DNA of 31,359 nucleotides from Mesobacterium_A hydrothermale (lineage in GTDB: Bacteria > Pseudomonadota > Alphaproteobacteria > Rhodobacterales > Rhodobacteraceae): the NCBI RefSeq assembly GCF_035818635.1, contig NZ_JAYLLH010000022.1, positions 1-31,359 of the forward strand, written 5' to 3'. Shown in pieces: positions 7,276 through 14,304 of the stretch; position 1 is the first letter of the stretch, and each line of letters starts with the position of its first letter. The notes below the pieces were generated by a model. The model searched no databases. It was not told the DNA's origin and saw nothing but the letters and a program-made list of their open reading frames with translations. The translations under genes were made by a program, and so were the position numbers.

Positions 7276-8157
7276 TCAGAAACTGTGTTCGATGGTGTTG
7301 TCTTCTTCGACGTCGCCATGGGCGACTTCGGTGTAGATCCGCATCAGGCGGGCGTGTTCTTCCTTGAACTCGTCGGACCCGCCCTGGCGCTGTTCGTCGC
7401 TCAGCATCACCATCGTGTCCTCGGCGATGCGGCCGGGGTTGGCGTCCAGCACCAGCACGCGGTCGGCCATCAGAACGGCCTCTGACACGTCGTGGGTGAC
7501 GATCACCATGGTCAGGCCCAGATCGCGGGCGATGGCACGCACGTCACGCTGCAACGCGCGACGGGTAAAGGCGTCGAGTGCCGAAAAGGGCTCGTCCAGC
7601 AGCAGCAGCTCCGGCTTGGTCGCCAGCGACCGGGCCAGCGCCACGCGCTGTTGTTGCCCGCCCGAAAGGTCCTGGGCGTTGCGATCGGCAAAGGCCCCCA
7701 GCTCGACCAGCTCCAGCACTTCCGGCACGCGGGTGGCGATTTCAAAGGTCCGGCGGGTGAACCGCAGCCCCAGGGCTGCGTTCTGCGCCACGGTCATCCA
7801 CGGATAAAGCGACGGCGCCTGGAACATCATCACCCATTTCGACGACGGGCCCTTTACGGTGTTGCCGTTGATCACGACTTCGCCCTGACTGGGCACGGTC
7901 AGCCCGGCCAGCATGTGCAGCAGGGTGGACTTGCCGCAGCCAGACCGGCCAAGCAGCGCCATGACCTCGCCGGGGCGAACCTCGAAGTTGATGTCCTTCA
8001 GAACCAGGCCATCGCTTTTCTTGTAGGCATGGCTCAGCCCCATGACGGCAAGGTGCGCGCCGGACCCGGTGGCCCTGGCCTTCGACTCCCCAGACGTGGT
8101 CGCACGGCTTGCGAAGGGCATCGGGCTGGGCAGAGCACTGGTAAGGCGTGCAAACAT
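7276..8157 (-). CDS. ABC transporter ATPase, nitrate/sulfonate/cyanate type
   Basis: A 293-residue nucleotide-binding subunit powering the adjacent permease. Walker A is GRSGCGKST (residues 70-78), the signature is LSGGQQQRVALARSL, Walker B is LLLLDEPFSALDAF, and the H-loop is VTHDVSEA. Compared with SsuB/TauB/NrtD ATPases it has about 35 extra low-complexity residues at the N-terminus, so the true start could be a later ATG (8121). The ATG at 8157 has AGGAG 12 or more bases upstream. It is the first gene of the eight-gene operon. A perfect palindrome (8183-8196) lies just upstream and is the probable target of the divergent TetR regulator. Confidence 0.9.
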   Translation of the reverse strand: MFARLTSALPSPMPFASRATTSGESKARATGSGAHLAVMGLSHAYKKSDGLVLKDINFEVRPGEVMALLGRSGCGKSTLLHMLAGLTVPSQGEVVINGNTVKGPSSKWVMMFQAPSLYPWMTVAQNAALGLRFTRRTFEIATRVPEVLELVELGAFADRNAQDLSGGQQQRVALARSLATKPELLLLDEPFSALDAFTRRALQRDVRAIARDLGLTMVIVTHDVSEAVLMADRVLVLDANPGRIAEDTMVMLSDEQRQGGSDEFKEEHARLMRIYTEVAHGDVEEDNTIEHSF

Positions 8158-8470
8158 CGGGTTTCATTCTCCTATAGTGAAAAGACAGGTCTGTCTGTTT
8201 TTCCTGTTCTCATGAGGGGGCAAACACCCCATTTCGGTCAAGGATCAGGCCCCCGGCCCGGACAGAAAGTTTAGAAAAAACTTCGAATGCCCCACATTTC
8301 AGCGATTTTAGCGGGTCTCCGCTGGAAATTGAGCCCCTTTGGGCCCAGTGGTTGCGAAAAAGAACCGAATCCTTCGGGCGGAAGAAAAGGTAGACAGATC
8401 GGTTTTCTTTTCTTGCAGAGCCGGAACGTTCTTGCCAATGTCACGCAGGAGAATGAGGAAATGTTCGCTT
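8158..8470. promoter_or_regulatory. Divergent promoter region between ABC/cynS operon and tetR
   Basis: This 313-bp non-coding stretch must hold the start signals for both directions. It contains the palindrome listed separately and an A/T-rich section around 8270-8285. A related half-site, TAGACAG, lies at 8391-8397 on the tetR side. I cannot place -35/-10 boxes with confidence. Confidence 0.6.
8183..8196. promoter_or_regulatory. Probable TetR operator AGACAGGTCTGTCT
   Basis: A perfect inverted repeat (AGACAG-GT-CTGTCT) begins 26 bp upstream of the ATPase start codon. TetR-family dimers typically bind such palindromes and repress the flanking divergent genes. The partial copy TAGACAG at 8391 suggests a second site in front of tetR. 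Binding is inferred from position and symmetry. Confidence 0.6.
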
Positions 8471-9106
8471 ATGCTAGACGAACCGAAATGCTGTCCTGTC
8501 GCAGGCGCTGCAAGCGCCTGGAGCATGGCACACCTGGAACCACACAATGCACGTGACCGAATACTTGTGGCGGCGTCCACGCTGTTCTGTCGACAAGGCT
8601 TTGCCGCAACGGGCATCGACACCGTGATCGATGCTGCCAACACGGCAAAGGCAACGCTCTATAAACACTTCCCGTCCAAGCAGCAGTTGATCGAGGCGGT
8701 GCTGGACGCCGAGGGTGAAACCTGGCGAGCGTGGTTCTTTGGCAGGCTGGCCAAGGTTCAGGCCCCGGCAAACGAGCGTATGCTGGCTGTGTTCGGCGTT
8801 CTGCAAGACTGGTTCAGCGATCCGGGCTTTTACGGCTGCCCGTTCATCAACGCCGTGGCAGAATTCGAAAGCAGCAACGGCGCTGTTCGGAAGGCAGCGG
8901 AAAAGCACAAGTCGCATCTGATCACCTGGCTGACCGCGCAGGCAATCGAGCAAGGCCTGCCCGACCCCAAGGAAACCACACGCACATTCGTGGTGCTGAT
9001 CGACGGCGCCATCGTCGCCGCGCAGCACACCCGCGACCCCAGCTTTGCGCGAACGGCGCGACGGCTGGCGGAATGTCACCTGCGTGACGTGTCCCGTAAG
9101 GACTGA
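8471..9106 (+). CDS. TetR/AcrR-family transcriptional regulator
   Basis: A 211-residue regulator with an N-terminal TetR helix-turn-helix (RDRILVAASTLFCRQGF through TAKATLYKHFPSKQQLIEAVL) and an all-alpha ligand/dimer domain. The segment GFYGCPFINAVAEF resembles a subfamily of small-molecule-responsive TetR proteins. The start is uncertain: ATG 8471 has GAGGAA 11 bases upstream, while ATG 8525 would give a 193-residue protein of more usual length but has GGAG only one base away. It is divergent from the ABC/cynS operon and probably represses it and itself through the 8183-8196 palindrome until an inducer binds (inference from layout). It ends at a strong terminator. Confidence 0.88.
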   Translation: MLDEPKCCPVAGAASAWSMAHLEPHNARDRILVAASTLFCRQGFAATGIDTVIDAANTAKATLYKHFPSKQQLIEAVLDAEGETWRAWFFGRLAKVQAPANERMLAVFGVLQDWFSDPGFYGCPFINAVAEFESSNGAVRKAAEKHKSHLITWLTAQAIEQGLPDPKETTRTFVVLIDGAIVAAQHTRDPSFARTARRLAECHLRDVSRKD

Positions 9107-9126
9107 TGCACCACCACCGGAACGGC

Positions 9127-9155
9127 AAAGGGCCGGGGAAATCCCCGGCCCTTTT
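9127..9155. terminator. Strong rho-independent terminator after tetR
   Basis: The stem AAAGGGCCGGGG / CCCCGGCCCTTT, with a tiny AAAT-type loop and TTTTT following on the plus strand, is a textbook intrinsic terminator. The convergent gts operon ends at 9179, just beyond, and may also use it because the stem opens with AAA. Confidence 0.9.
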
Positions 9156-9178
9156 TCATGGCAAAGATGGCAGACAGA

Positions 9179-10276
9179 TCAATTCAGCCGCTCGCCGCTG
9201 TTCGGAGCGAAATAAGAGACCTTTGCAAGATCAAAGGCGAGATCCAGCATCTCGCCCGGCTGGGCGCGGGTTTCCGCGTGCAGCCGCGCGGTGATCTGCT
9301 TGCCGCCCATGGTCGACACCACGTAGGTGTCCGCCCCGGCGGGTTCGACCATGTCCACCCGGCACTGTGCCTCTTGCACGTCTTCACCGGCGCGGAAGCC
9401 GGCCTCGGCGATGTCTTCTGGCCGCAAGCCAAGGATCACGTCTTGCGGCAGGTCGCGGGCCTTGTGATCGGTCAGAATGATCGGTTCAGCACCGTCGCGG
9501 GCGATTTCGATTCGCGCACCATCGCTGCCGACACGGGCCTTGGCCGGGATCAGGTTCATCGCCGGGCTGCCCATGAAATCGGCCACGAACAGGTTCGACG
9601 GGGTGTTGTAGATCTCGGCCGGCGTTCCGATCTGCTGCACCACGCCGCCCTTCATGACAACGATCTTGGTGGCAAGGGTCATCGCCTCGATCTGGTCATG
9701 GGTGACATAGACCATGGTGGCCCCAAGGTTCTGGTGCAGGTTCTTGATTTCCATCCGCATCTCGACCCGAAGCTTAGCGTCGAGGTTGGACAGCGGTTCA
9801 TCGAACAGGAACAGCTTGGGATCGCGCACCAGCGCCCGGCCCATCGCGACGCGCTGACGCTGACCGCCCGAAAGCTGACCGGGACGCCGGTTCAGCAACG
9901 GTTCGATCTGCAACTGCTTGGCGACCTCGTGCAGCTTGCGGTCCTGCGTCGCCGCATCGACGCCGCGCACCTTCATGCCGAAGGTGATGTTCTTGGCAAC
10001 CGTCATCGTCGGGTAAAGCGCGTAGGACTGGAACACCATCGCGATGTCGCGGTCCTTGGGGCTGACGTGGGTCATGTCGCGCCCGCCGATATGGATCGTG
10101 CCGCCGCTGATCGGTTCAAGCCCGGCGATGCAGTTCAGCAGCGTGGACTTGCCGCAGCCCGAGGGGCCGACAAGCACCAGGAAATCCCCCGGTTCGATGG
10201 CGACGTTGATATCCTTCAGGATCTCGGTCGTGCCGTAGTTCTTGTAGAGGTTCTTGATATCCAGGATCGGAGCCAT
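9179..10276 (-). CDS. gtsD: Sugar ABC transporter ATPase (MalK/UgpC family)
   Basis: A 365-residue carbohydrate-importer ATPase. Walker A is GPSGCGKST, the signature is LSGGQRQRVAMGRAL, Walker B is LFLFDEPLSNLDAKLR, and the H-loop is VTHDQIEAMTLA. The roughly 120-residue C-terminal OB/MOI regulatory domain is present (GLRPEDI, then the VEPAGADTYV region). The start at 10276 lies five bases after the permease stop, with AAGGG upstream. It is the last gene of the importer operon. Such ATPases can serve more than one sugar importer. The gtsD name rests on operon context, because the ATPase sequence alone would not separate it from other MalK-like proteins. Confidence 0.9.
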   Translation of the reverse strand: MAPILDIKNLYKNYGTTEILKDINVAIEPGDFLVLVGPSGCGKSTLLNCIAGLEPISGGTIHIGGRDMTHVSPKDRDIAMVFQSYALYPTMTVAKNITFGMKVRGVDAATQDRKLHEVAKQLQIEPLLNRRPGQLSGGQRQRVAMGRALVRDPKLFLFDEPLSNLDAKLRVEMRMEIKNLHQNLGATMVYVTHDQIEAMTLATKIVVMKGGVVQQIGTPAEIYNTPSNLFVADFMGSPAMNLIPAKARVGSDGARIEIARDGAEPIILTDHKARDLPQDVILGLRPEDIAEAGFRAGEDVQEAQCRVDMVEPAGADTYVVSTMGGKQITARLHAETRAQPGEMLDLAFDLAKVSYFAPNSGERLN

Positions 10277-10281
10277 GTCAG

Positions 10282-11172
10282 TTACCCTTTCACGGACCCC
10301 GCGGTCAGACCGCGGATGAAATATTTGCCAGCGACAACGTAGACAAGAAGCGTGGGCAGCGCGGCGATGATCGCGGCAGCCATGTCGACGTTGTATTCCT
10401 TCACACCGGTTGTCGAATTGACGATGTTGTTCAGCGCCACGGTCACCGGCTGTGTCCCCGCCTGGCTGAAGCTGACCCCGAACAAGAAGTCGTTCCAGAT
10501 CTGGGTGAACTGCCAGATGACCGTGACCACGACGATGGGCAGCGACAGCGGCAGGAAGATCGACCAGAAGATCCGGAAGAACCCTGCGCCATCGACCTTG
10601 GCCGCCTTCACCAATTCCACCGGGATGGTGACATAGTAGTTGCGGAAGAACAGCGTGGTGAACCCGATGCCATAGATGACGTGGACGAAGATCAGACCGG
10701 GAATCGTGCCCGCAATGCCCATCAGCCCCAACATCCGCGCCATGGGCAGCAGCACCACCTGGAACGGGATGAAGCAGCCGAACAGCATGAGCGAGAAGAT
10801 CAGGTTTGCACCGCGGAATTTCCATTGCGCCACAACATAGCCGTTGACCGCGCCCAGCATGGTCGAGATTAGAACCGCCGGGATCGCCAGGATCACCGAG
10901 TTCCAGAAATACGGCCGCAAACCTTCGCATTGGATACCGGTACAGGCGCCAGACCAGGCCGTGCGCCAGGCGTCGAAGGTGACTTCGCGCGGGAAGGCGA
11001 CAAGCGAGCCGGTGCGGATTTCTTCCAGGCTTTTGAGCGAAGTCGTGACCATCACGAACAGCGGCATCAGGTAGAACAGCGCGAACAGGCCCAGCAGGAT
11101 GAACAGCAGCCAGCGCAACGCGATGCGCGTCCAGGGCCGGCCTTGCGACGGGGTGTAGGACATATCAGTCAT
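10282..11172 (-). CDS. gtsC: Sugar ABC transporter permease 2 (GtsC-like)
   Basis: A 296-residue inner-membrane permease of the MalG class, with about six transmembrane helices (the first at RWLLFILLGLFALFYLMPLF) and the EAA loop as ELVKAAKVDGAGFFRIFWSI, which docks to the ATPase. A periplasmic-side pair of cysteines (SGACTGIQCEG) is seen. The start at 11172 has GAGGGTGAAAA upstream and overlaps the preceding permease gene by eight bases, implying coupled translation; an ATG at 11163 is the alternative. It forms the membrane channel with the upstream permease. Confidence 0.9.
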   Translation of the reverse strand: MTDMSYTPSQGRPWTRIALRWLLFILLGLFALFYLMPLFVMVTTSLKSLEEIRTGSLVAFPREVTFDAWRTAWSGACTGIQCEGLRPYFWNSVILAIPAVLISTMLGAVNGYVVAQWKFRGANLIFSLMLFGCFIPFQVVLLPMARMLGLMGIAGTIPGLIFVHVIYGIGFTTLFFRNYYVTIPVELVKAAKVDGAGFFRIFWSIFLPLSLPIVVVTVIWQFTQIWNDFLFGVSFSQAGTQPVTVALNNIVNSTTGVKEYNVDMAAAIIAALPTLLVYVVAGKYFIRGLTAGSVKG

Positions 11173-12037
11173 TTTTCACCCTCAGTTCGGAATACAGGTA
11201 GGGGACGATGATCGCGAACACGACCGCCATCATGACCATGGCCGAACTTGCCGCCTGCCCGATGTCGCCGCGCGAAAACGCCATGGCGTACATGTAGGTT
11301 GCAGGCAGATCGGTGGCATAGCCGGGGCCGCCGCCGGTCAGCGCGATGACAAGGTCGAAGCTTTTGATCGCAAGGTGGGCCAGCACGATGAAGGCCGACA
11401 AGAAGATCGGGGCCATCGACGGGATGATGATCGCCGAATAGATGCGCCAGTTTGGGATGCCATCAACCTGCGCGGCCTTGATGATCTCTCCGTCGACGGA
11501 CCGCAGCCCGGCCAGGAACAGCGCCATGACAAAGCCCGAGGCCTGCCAGACACCGGCGATGACCACGGCATAGATCGCCATGTCGGGGTTGATGACCCAG
11601 TCGAAGCTGAACGTCTCGAAACCCCAGCCGCGAACCATGTTCTCGATCCCCAGACCGGGGTTCATGATCCATTTCCAGGCAGTACCGGTGACGATCATCG
11701 ACAGCGCCATCGGGTAAAGATAGATCGTGCGCAGCACGCCTTCGGTGCGGATCTTCTGGTCCAGCATGATCGCCAGAAGCAGGCCCAGCACCATCGCGAT
11801 CACGATGAACAGCGTGCCGAAGATTAACAGGTTGGTCAGCGCCGTGTCCCAGCGCGGCGACGCGAACAGGCGTTCATACTGGATGAACCCGTCGATGTCG
11901 TATTTCGGAAGCAGTTTCGAGCGGGTCAGCGAGACCCAGGCAGTCCAGGCGATGAAGCCGTAGACAAAGATGAGCACGGCCAGAAAGGACGGGGCCAGTA
12001 CCATCTTGGGGATGTGTCGTTCCAACCATTCGGTCAT
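11165..12037 (-). CDS. gtsB: Sugar ABC transporter permease 1 (GtsB-like)
   Basis: A 290-residue inner-membrane permease of the MalF class without the large MalF insert. Helix 1 is KMVLAPSFLAVLIFVYGFIA, and the EAA loop is EIIKAAQVDGIPNWRIYSAI, followed by the conserved LTGGGPGYAT segment. A good ribosome site (AAAGGG) precedes the ATG at 12037. It is separated from the binding-protein gene by 63 bp that hold a strong hairpin, and it overlaps the next permease by eight bases. Confidence 0.9.
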   Translation of the reverse strand: MTEWLERHIPKMVLAPSFLAVLIFVYGFIAWTAWVSLTRSKLLPKYDIDGFIQYERLFASPRWDTALTNLLIFGTLFIVIAMVLGLLLAIMLDQKIRTEGVLRTIYLYPMALSMIVTGTAWKWIMNPGLGIENMVRGWGFETFSFDWVINPDMAIYAVVIAGVWQASGFVMALFLAGLRSVDGEIIKAAQVDGIPNWRIYSAIIIPSMAPIFLSAFIVLAHLAIKSFDLVIALTGGGPGYATDLPATYMYAMAFSRGDIGQAASSAMVMMAVVFAIIVPYLYSELRVKND

Positions 12038-12059
12038 TGGATCGGCCCTTTGAAAGGTG

Positions 12060-12092
12060 CCCCGCGCCGGCAGGTGCCGGCACAGGGCGGGG
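12060..12092 (-). promoter_or_regulatory. Intercistronic hairpin between gtsA and gtsB
   Basis: A GC-rich symmetric element lies between gtsA and gtsB: inner GCCGGC-N4-GCCGGC flanked by outer CCCCGC/GCGGGG. No U run follows. Hairpins at this place in sugar ABC operons commonly stabilise the binding-protein mRNA so that it outnumbers the membrane subunits; that role is inferred here. Confidence 0.55.
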
Positions 12093-12100
12093 AGGTAGGC

Positions 12101-13345
12101 TTACATCGAGTTGGCGACAGCGTCGGCCAGCATCTTGACCGCGTCCGCCGACGACATGTCGGAGTTGAAATGCGCGGTCACGACGTCGGTGATCGCACCG
12201 GCCTGTGCACCACGCAGCGCCATGCCGTGAGCATAGCTGGGCAGCAGCGAGCCATTGGCCGAGCTTTCGGTCATGTCCTTGGCCGACAGGTGCGCGCACA
12301 TGTCGAACTCATCCAGCGACACGTCGGTGCGTGCGGGGATCGAGCCCTTGTTCAGGTTGAACACCTTCTGGAAGTTCTTGCCGACGATCAGCTTGGCCAG
12401 CAGTTGCTGACCGGCCTGCTTGTCGCCGCCGCCCACGTCGAACATGGCAAAGCTGTCAACGTTGTACAGGAACCCGTCACCCGGCACCGAAGCGCACAGG
12501 AAATCCTTGCCCGGGGTCTTGCCCGCTGCCAGGAATTCGCCCTTGGCCCAGTCACCCATGATCTGGAACGCTGCTTCGCCATTCATCACCATGGCGGTTG
12601 CCAGGTTCCAGTCGCGGCCCGAGAAGTTGTCATCGACATAGCCACGCATCTTGCGCATCTGGTCAAACACCGCGACCATCTTGTCAGAGGTCAGGGTATC
12701 GGTATCCAGTTCGACGAACGCCTTGCGGAACCCGTCCGGACCAAGGATGCCCAGCGCCACGGCTTCGAACACGGTTGCGTCCTGCCAGGCCTGGCCGCCG
12801 TGGGCCAGCGGGGTGATGCCGGCGGCCTTCAGCTTGTCGGCTGCGGCGTTGAATTCGTCCCAGCTGGTCGGCATTTCGATGCCGTTGGCGGCCAGGACGT
12901 CAGCGTTCGCCCAGATCCAGTCGACGCGGTGAACGTTGACCGGTGCGGCGCACCAGTGGCCCTCGCACTTCATGTGGTTGGCGATCGACGCGGGCAGCAC
13001 ATTGGCCCAGCCTTCAGCCTCTGCCACGGACGAAATGTCGGCCAGAACACCTTCTTCGTACCATTCCTGGATTGCCGGGCCTTTCAGCTGAACGGCGGTC
13101 GGTGCGTTGCCGGACAGCACGCGGGCCCGCAGCGCGGTCATTGCGGCATCACCGCCGCCGCCCGCGACGGGCATGTCAGTCCACGTGCCGCCGTTGGCTG
13201 CGAATTCATCCTTGAGAACGGCGACGGACTTGGCCTCGCCGCCCGAGGTCCACCAATGCAGGACTTCGGCCTGCGGCTCGGCGAACGCCGGAGCGGCAAA
13301 GGACAATGCAACAGCCGAAACGGCCGCGAAAGCGGTTCTTTTCAT
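12101..13345 (-). CDS. gtsA: Glucose/mannose-type ABC transporter substrate-binding protein
   Basis: A 414-residue periplasmic sugar-binding protein of solute-binding family 1. A Sec signal peptide is clear (MKRTAFAAVSAVALSFAAPAFA, cleaved before EPQ). The mature N-terminus LHWWTSGGEAKSV and the later GGGGDAAMTALRARV and QLKGPAIQEW match what I recall of Pseudomonas GtsA, the glucose/mannose binding protein. Substrate-facing aromatics are plentiful (WW, W in HRVDWIWAN, W in GRDWN). The start at 13345 is preceded by GGGAGGAAA seven bases upstream. It is first in the gtsABCD operon and divergent from a two-component system, as in the pseudomonad glucose locus. Glucose or mannose specificity is inferred by family. 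Confidence 0.9.
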   Translation of the reverse strand: MKRTAFAAVSAVALSFAAPAFAEPQAEVLHWWTSGGEAKSVAVLKDEFAANGGTWTDMPVAGGGGDAAMTALRARVLSGNAPTAVQLKGPAIQEWYEEGVLADISSVAEAEGWANVLPASIANHMKCEGHWCAAPVNVHRVDWIWANADVLAANGIEMPTSWDEFNAAADKLKAAGITPLAHGGQAWQDATVFEAVALGILGPDGFRKAFVELDTDTLTSDKMVAVFDQMRKMRGYVDDNFSGRDWNLATAMVMNGEAAFQIMGDWAKGEFLAAGKTPGKDFLCASVPGDGFLYNVDSFAMFDVGGGDKQAGQQLLAKLIVGKNFQKVFNLNKGSIPARTDVSLDEFDMCAHLSAKDMTESSANGSLLPSYAHGMALRGAQAGAITDVVTAHFNSDMSSADAVKMLADAVANSM

Positions 13346-13400
13346 CAGATTTTCCTCCCTTTGGCCGCCCCATTTGGCGGCTCTGACCGGATGCTGCGGT

Positions 13401-13424
13401 ATTGCCCATATTCCGGGCAATATG
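13401..13424. promoter_or_regulatory. Nested palindromes upstream of gtsA
   Basis: Two overlapping inverted repeats share bases: ATTGCCC...GGGCAAT (13401-13407 with 13415-13421) and CATATT...AATATG (13407-13412 with 13419-13424). The element is 56-79 bp upstream of the gtsA start codon, in its leader or promoter. It could be a repressor operator or an mRNA leader hairpin. Confidence 0.4.
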
Positions 13425-13468
13425 AAAACTTTCGGATCAGGTCCTTGGACGTACGAATTTTCCCAGAT

Positions 13469-13516
13469 CTGTTACGTGCTGTTACGAAGGGTTTGAATTT
13501 GTTGCGCGCTGTTACA
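13469..13516. promoter_or_regulatory. Phased direct repeats, probable response-regulator binding sites
   Basis: CTGTTACG occurs at 13469 and 13479, the variant TTGTTGCG at 13499 and CTGTTACA at 13509. Spacings are 10, 20 and 10 bp, one or two helical turns. OmpR-family regulators bind tandem direct repeats with 10-11-bp period, so this is the likely site for the adjacent regulator, acting on gtsA, on its own gene, or both. The rest of the 13346-13566 gap holds no gene. Confidence 0.6.
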
Positions 13517-13566
13517 AACAAGGGAACGGCGGCAGAGGAGAGCCGTGCAGGAGGAGATGAAAACAG

Positions 13567-14304
13567 ATGACGATTCCGCGCCTGCTGGTGGTCGATGACG
13601 ATGCGGAAACGCGCAATATGCTGACGCAATTCCTGCGCCAGAACGGATTCATCGCCCTTCCCTGCGACAGCGAAGCGGGTGTGCGCGATCATCTGGCCAA
13701 CGGTCGGGTCGATCTGATCTTGCTGGACGTAATGCTGGGCGATGAAAACGGTGTGCAGATTTGCGCCCGTCTGCGGGCCGAACAGGACGTGCCGATCATC
13801 CTTGTGTCGGCCTTGTCCGCGGATCATCAGCGCATGGCAGGGTACGAGGTGGGGGCAGACGACTATGTCGCCAAGCCGTTCAACCCCGACTTGCTGCTGG
13901 CGCGCGTCAGGGCCGTACTGCAACGGGCCAAACGGTCGTCGTCGCTGATCTATCGGCGCAGCACGTCGGTGTTTCGCTTCGACGGCTGGACCTATGATTC
14001 CAAACGTGACGAAGTGCGATCGCCCGAGGGGTTTCAGGTCACGCTTTCGCGGCGCGAAACCGGTATTCTGAAGGTGTTCCTGGCCAACCCGCACATCCCC
14101 CTCACGCGTGAGGAGATTGCCGCCGCGCTGGACGTGACCGGCGATGCGCAGGGGCAGGACGGATCGGGGCGTGCCATCGATGTGGCGGTGGGCCGGTTGC
14201 GCAGCAAGATCGAGGCTGATCCAAAAGAGCCCAGGATGCTGCGCACCGAACGCGGGGTGGGCTATGTCTTTGCCACGGACGTGACCGTGGACCAAAGCGC
14301 ATGA
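13567..14304 (+). CDS. OmpR-family response regulator (GltR-like)
   Basis: A 245-residue two-component regulator. The receiver domain (residues 1-120) has the acidic pocket (DDD at 10-12), phospho-acceptor D54 in LILLDVML, and K103 in VAKPF. The C-terminal winged-helix domain (about 135-240) includes LSRRETGILKVF and RAIDVAVGRLRSKIE...TERGVGYVF. The start at 13567 has AGGAGGAG ten bases upstream. It overlaps the kinase gene by four bases (ATGA) and is divergent from the gts operon. By analogy with GltR in Pseudomonas it should activate sugar uptake. Family is certain; the target is inferred from position and the phased repeats in its promoter region. Confidence 0.93.
   Translation: MTIPRLLVVDDDAETRNMLTQFLRQNGFIALPCDSEAGVRDHLANGRVDLILLDVMLGDENGVQICARLRAEQDVPIILVSALSADHQRMAGYEVGADDYVAKPFNPDLLLARVRAVLQRAKRSSSLIYRRSTSVFRFDGWTYDSKRDEVRSPEGFQVTLSRRETGILKVFLANPHIPLTREEIAAALDVTGDAQGQDGSGRAIDVAVGRLRSKIEADPKEPRMLRTERGVGYVFATDVTVDQSA

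Noticed and set aside
10277..10930. Upstream extension of the sugar ATPase frame to about 583 residues
   Set aside because: The first 218 residues overlap the permease in another frame and have no ATPase homology; the ATG at 10276 with AAGGG begins the conserved protein.
12014..13570. 518-residue open frame opposite gtsA
   Set aside because: Antisense to a confidently identified binding protein; composition and lack of motifs mark it as a high-GC shadow.
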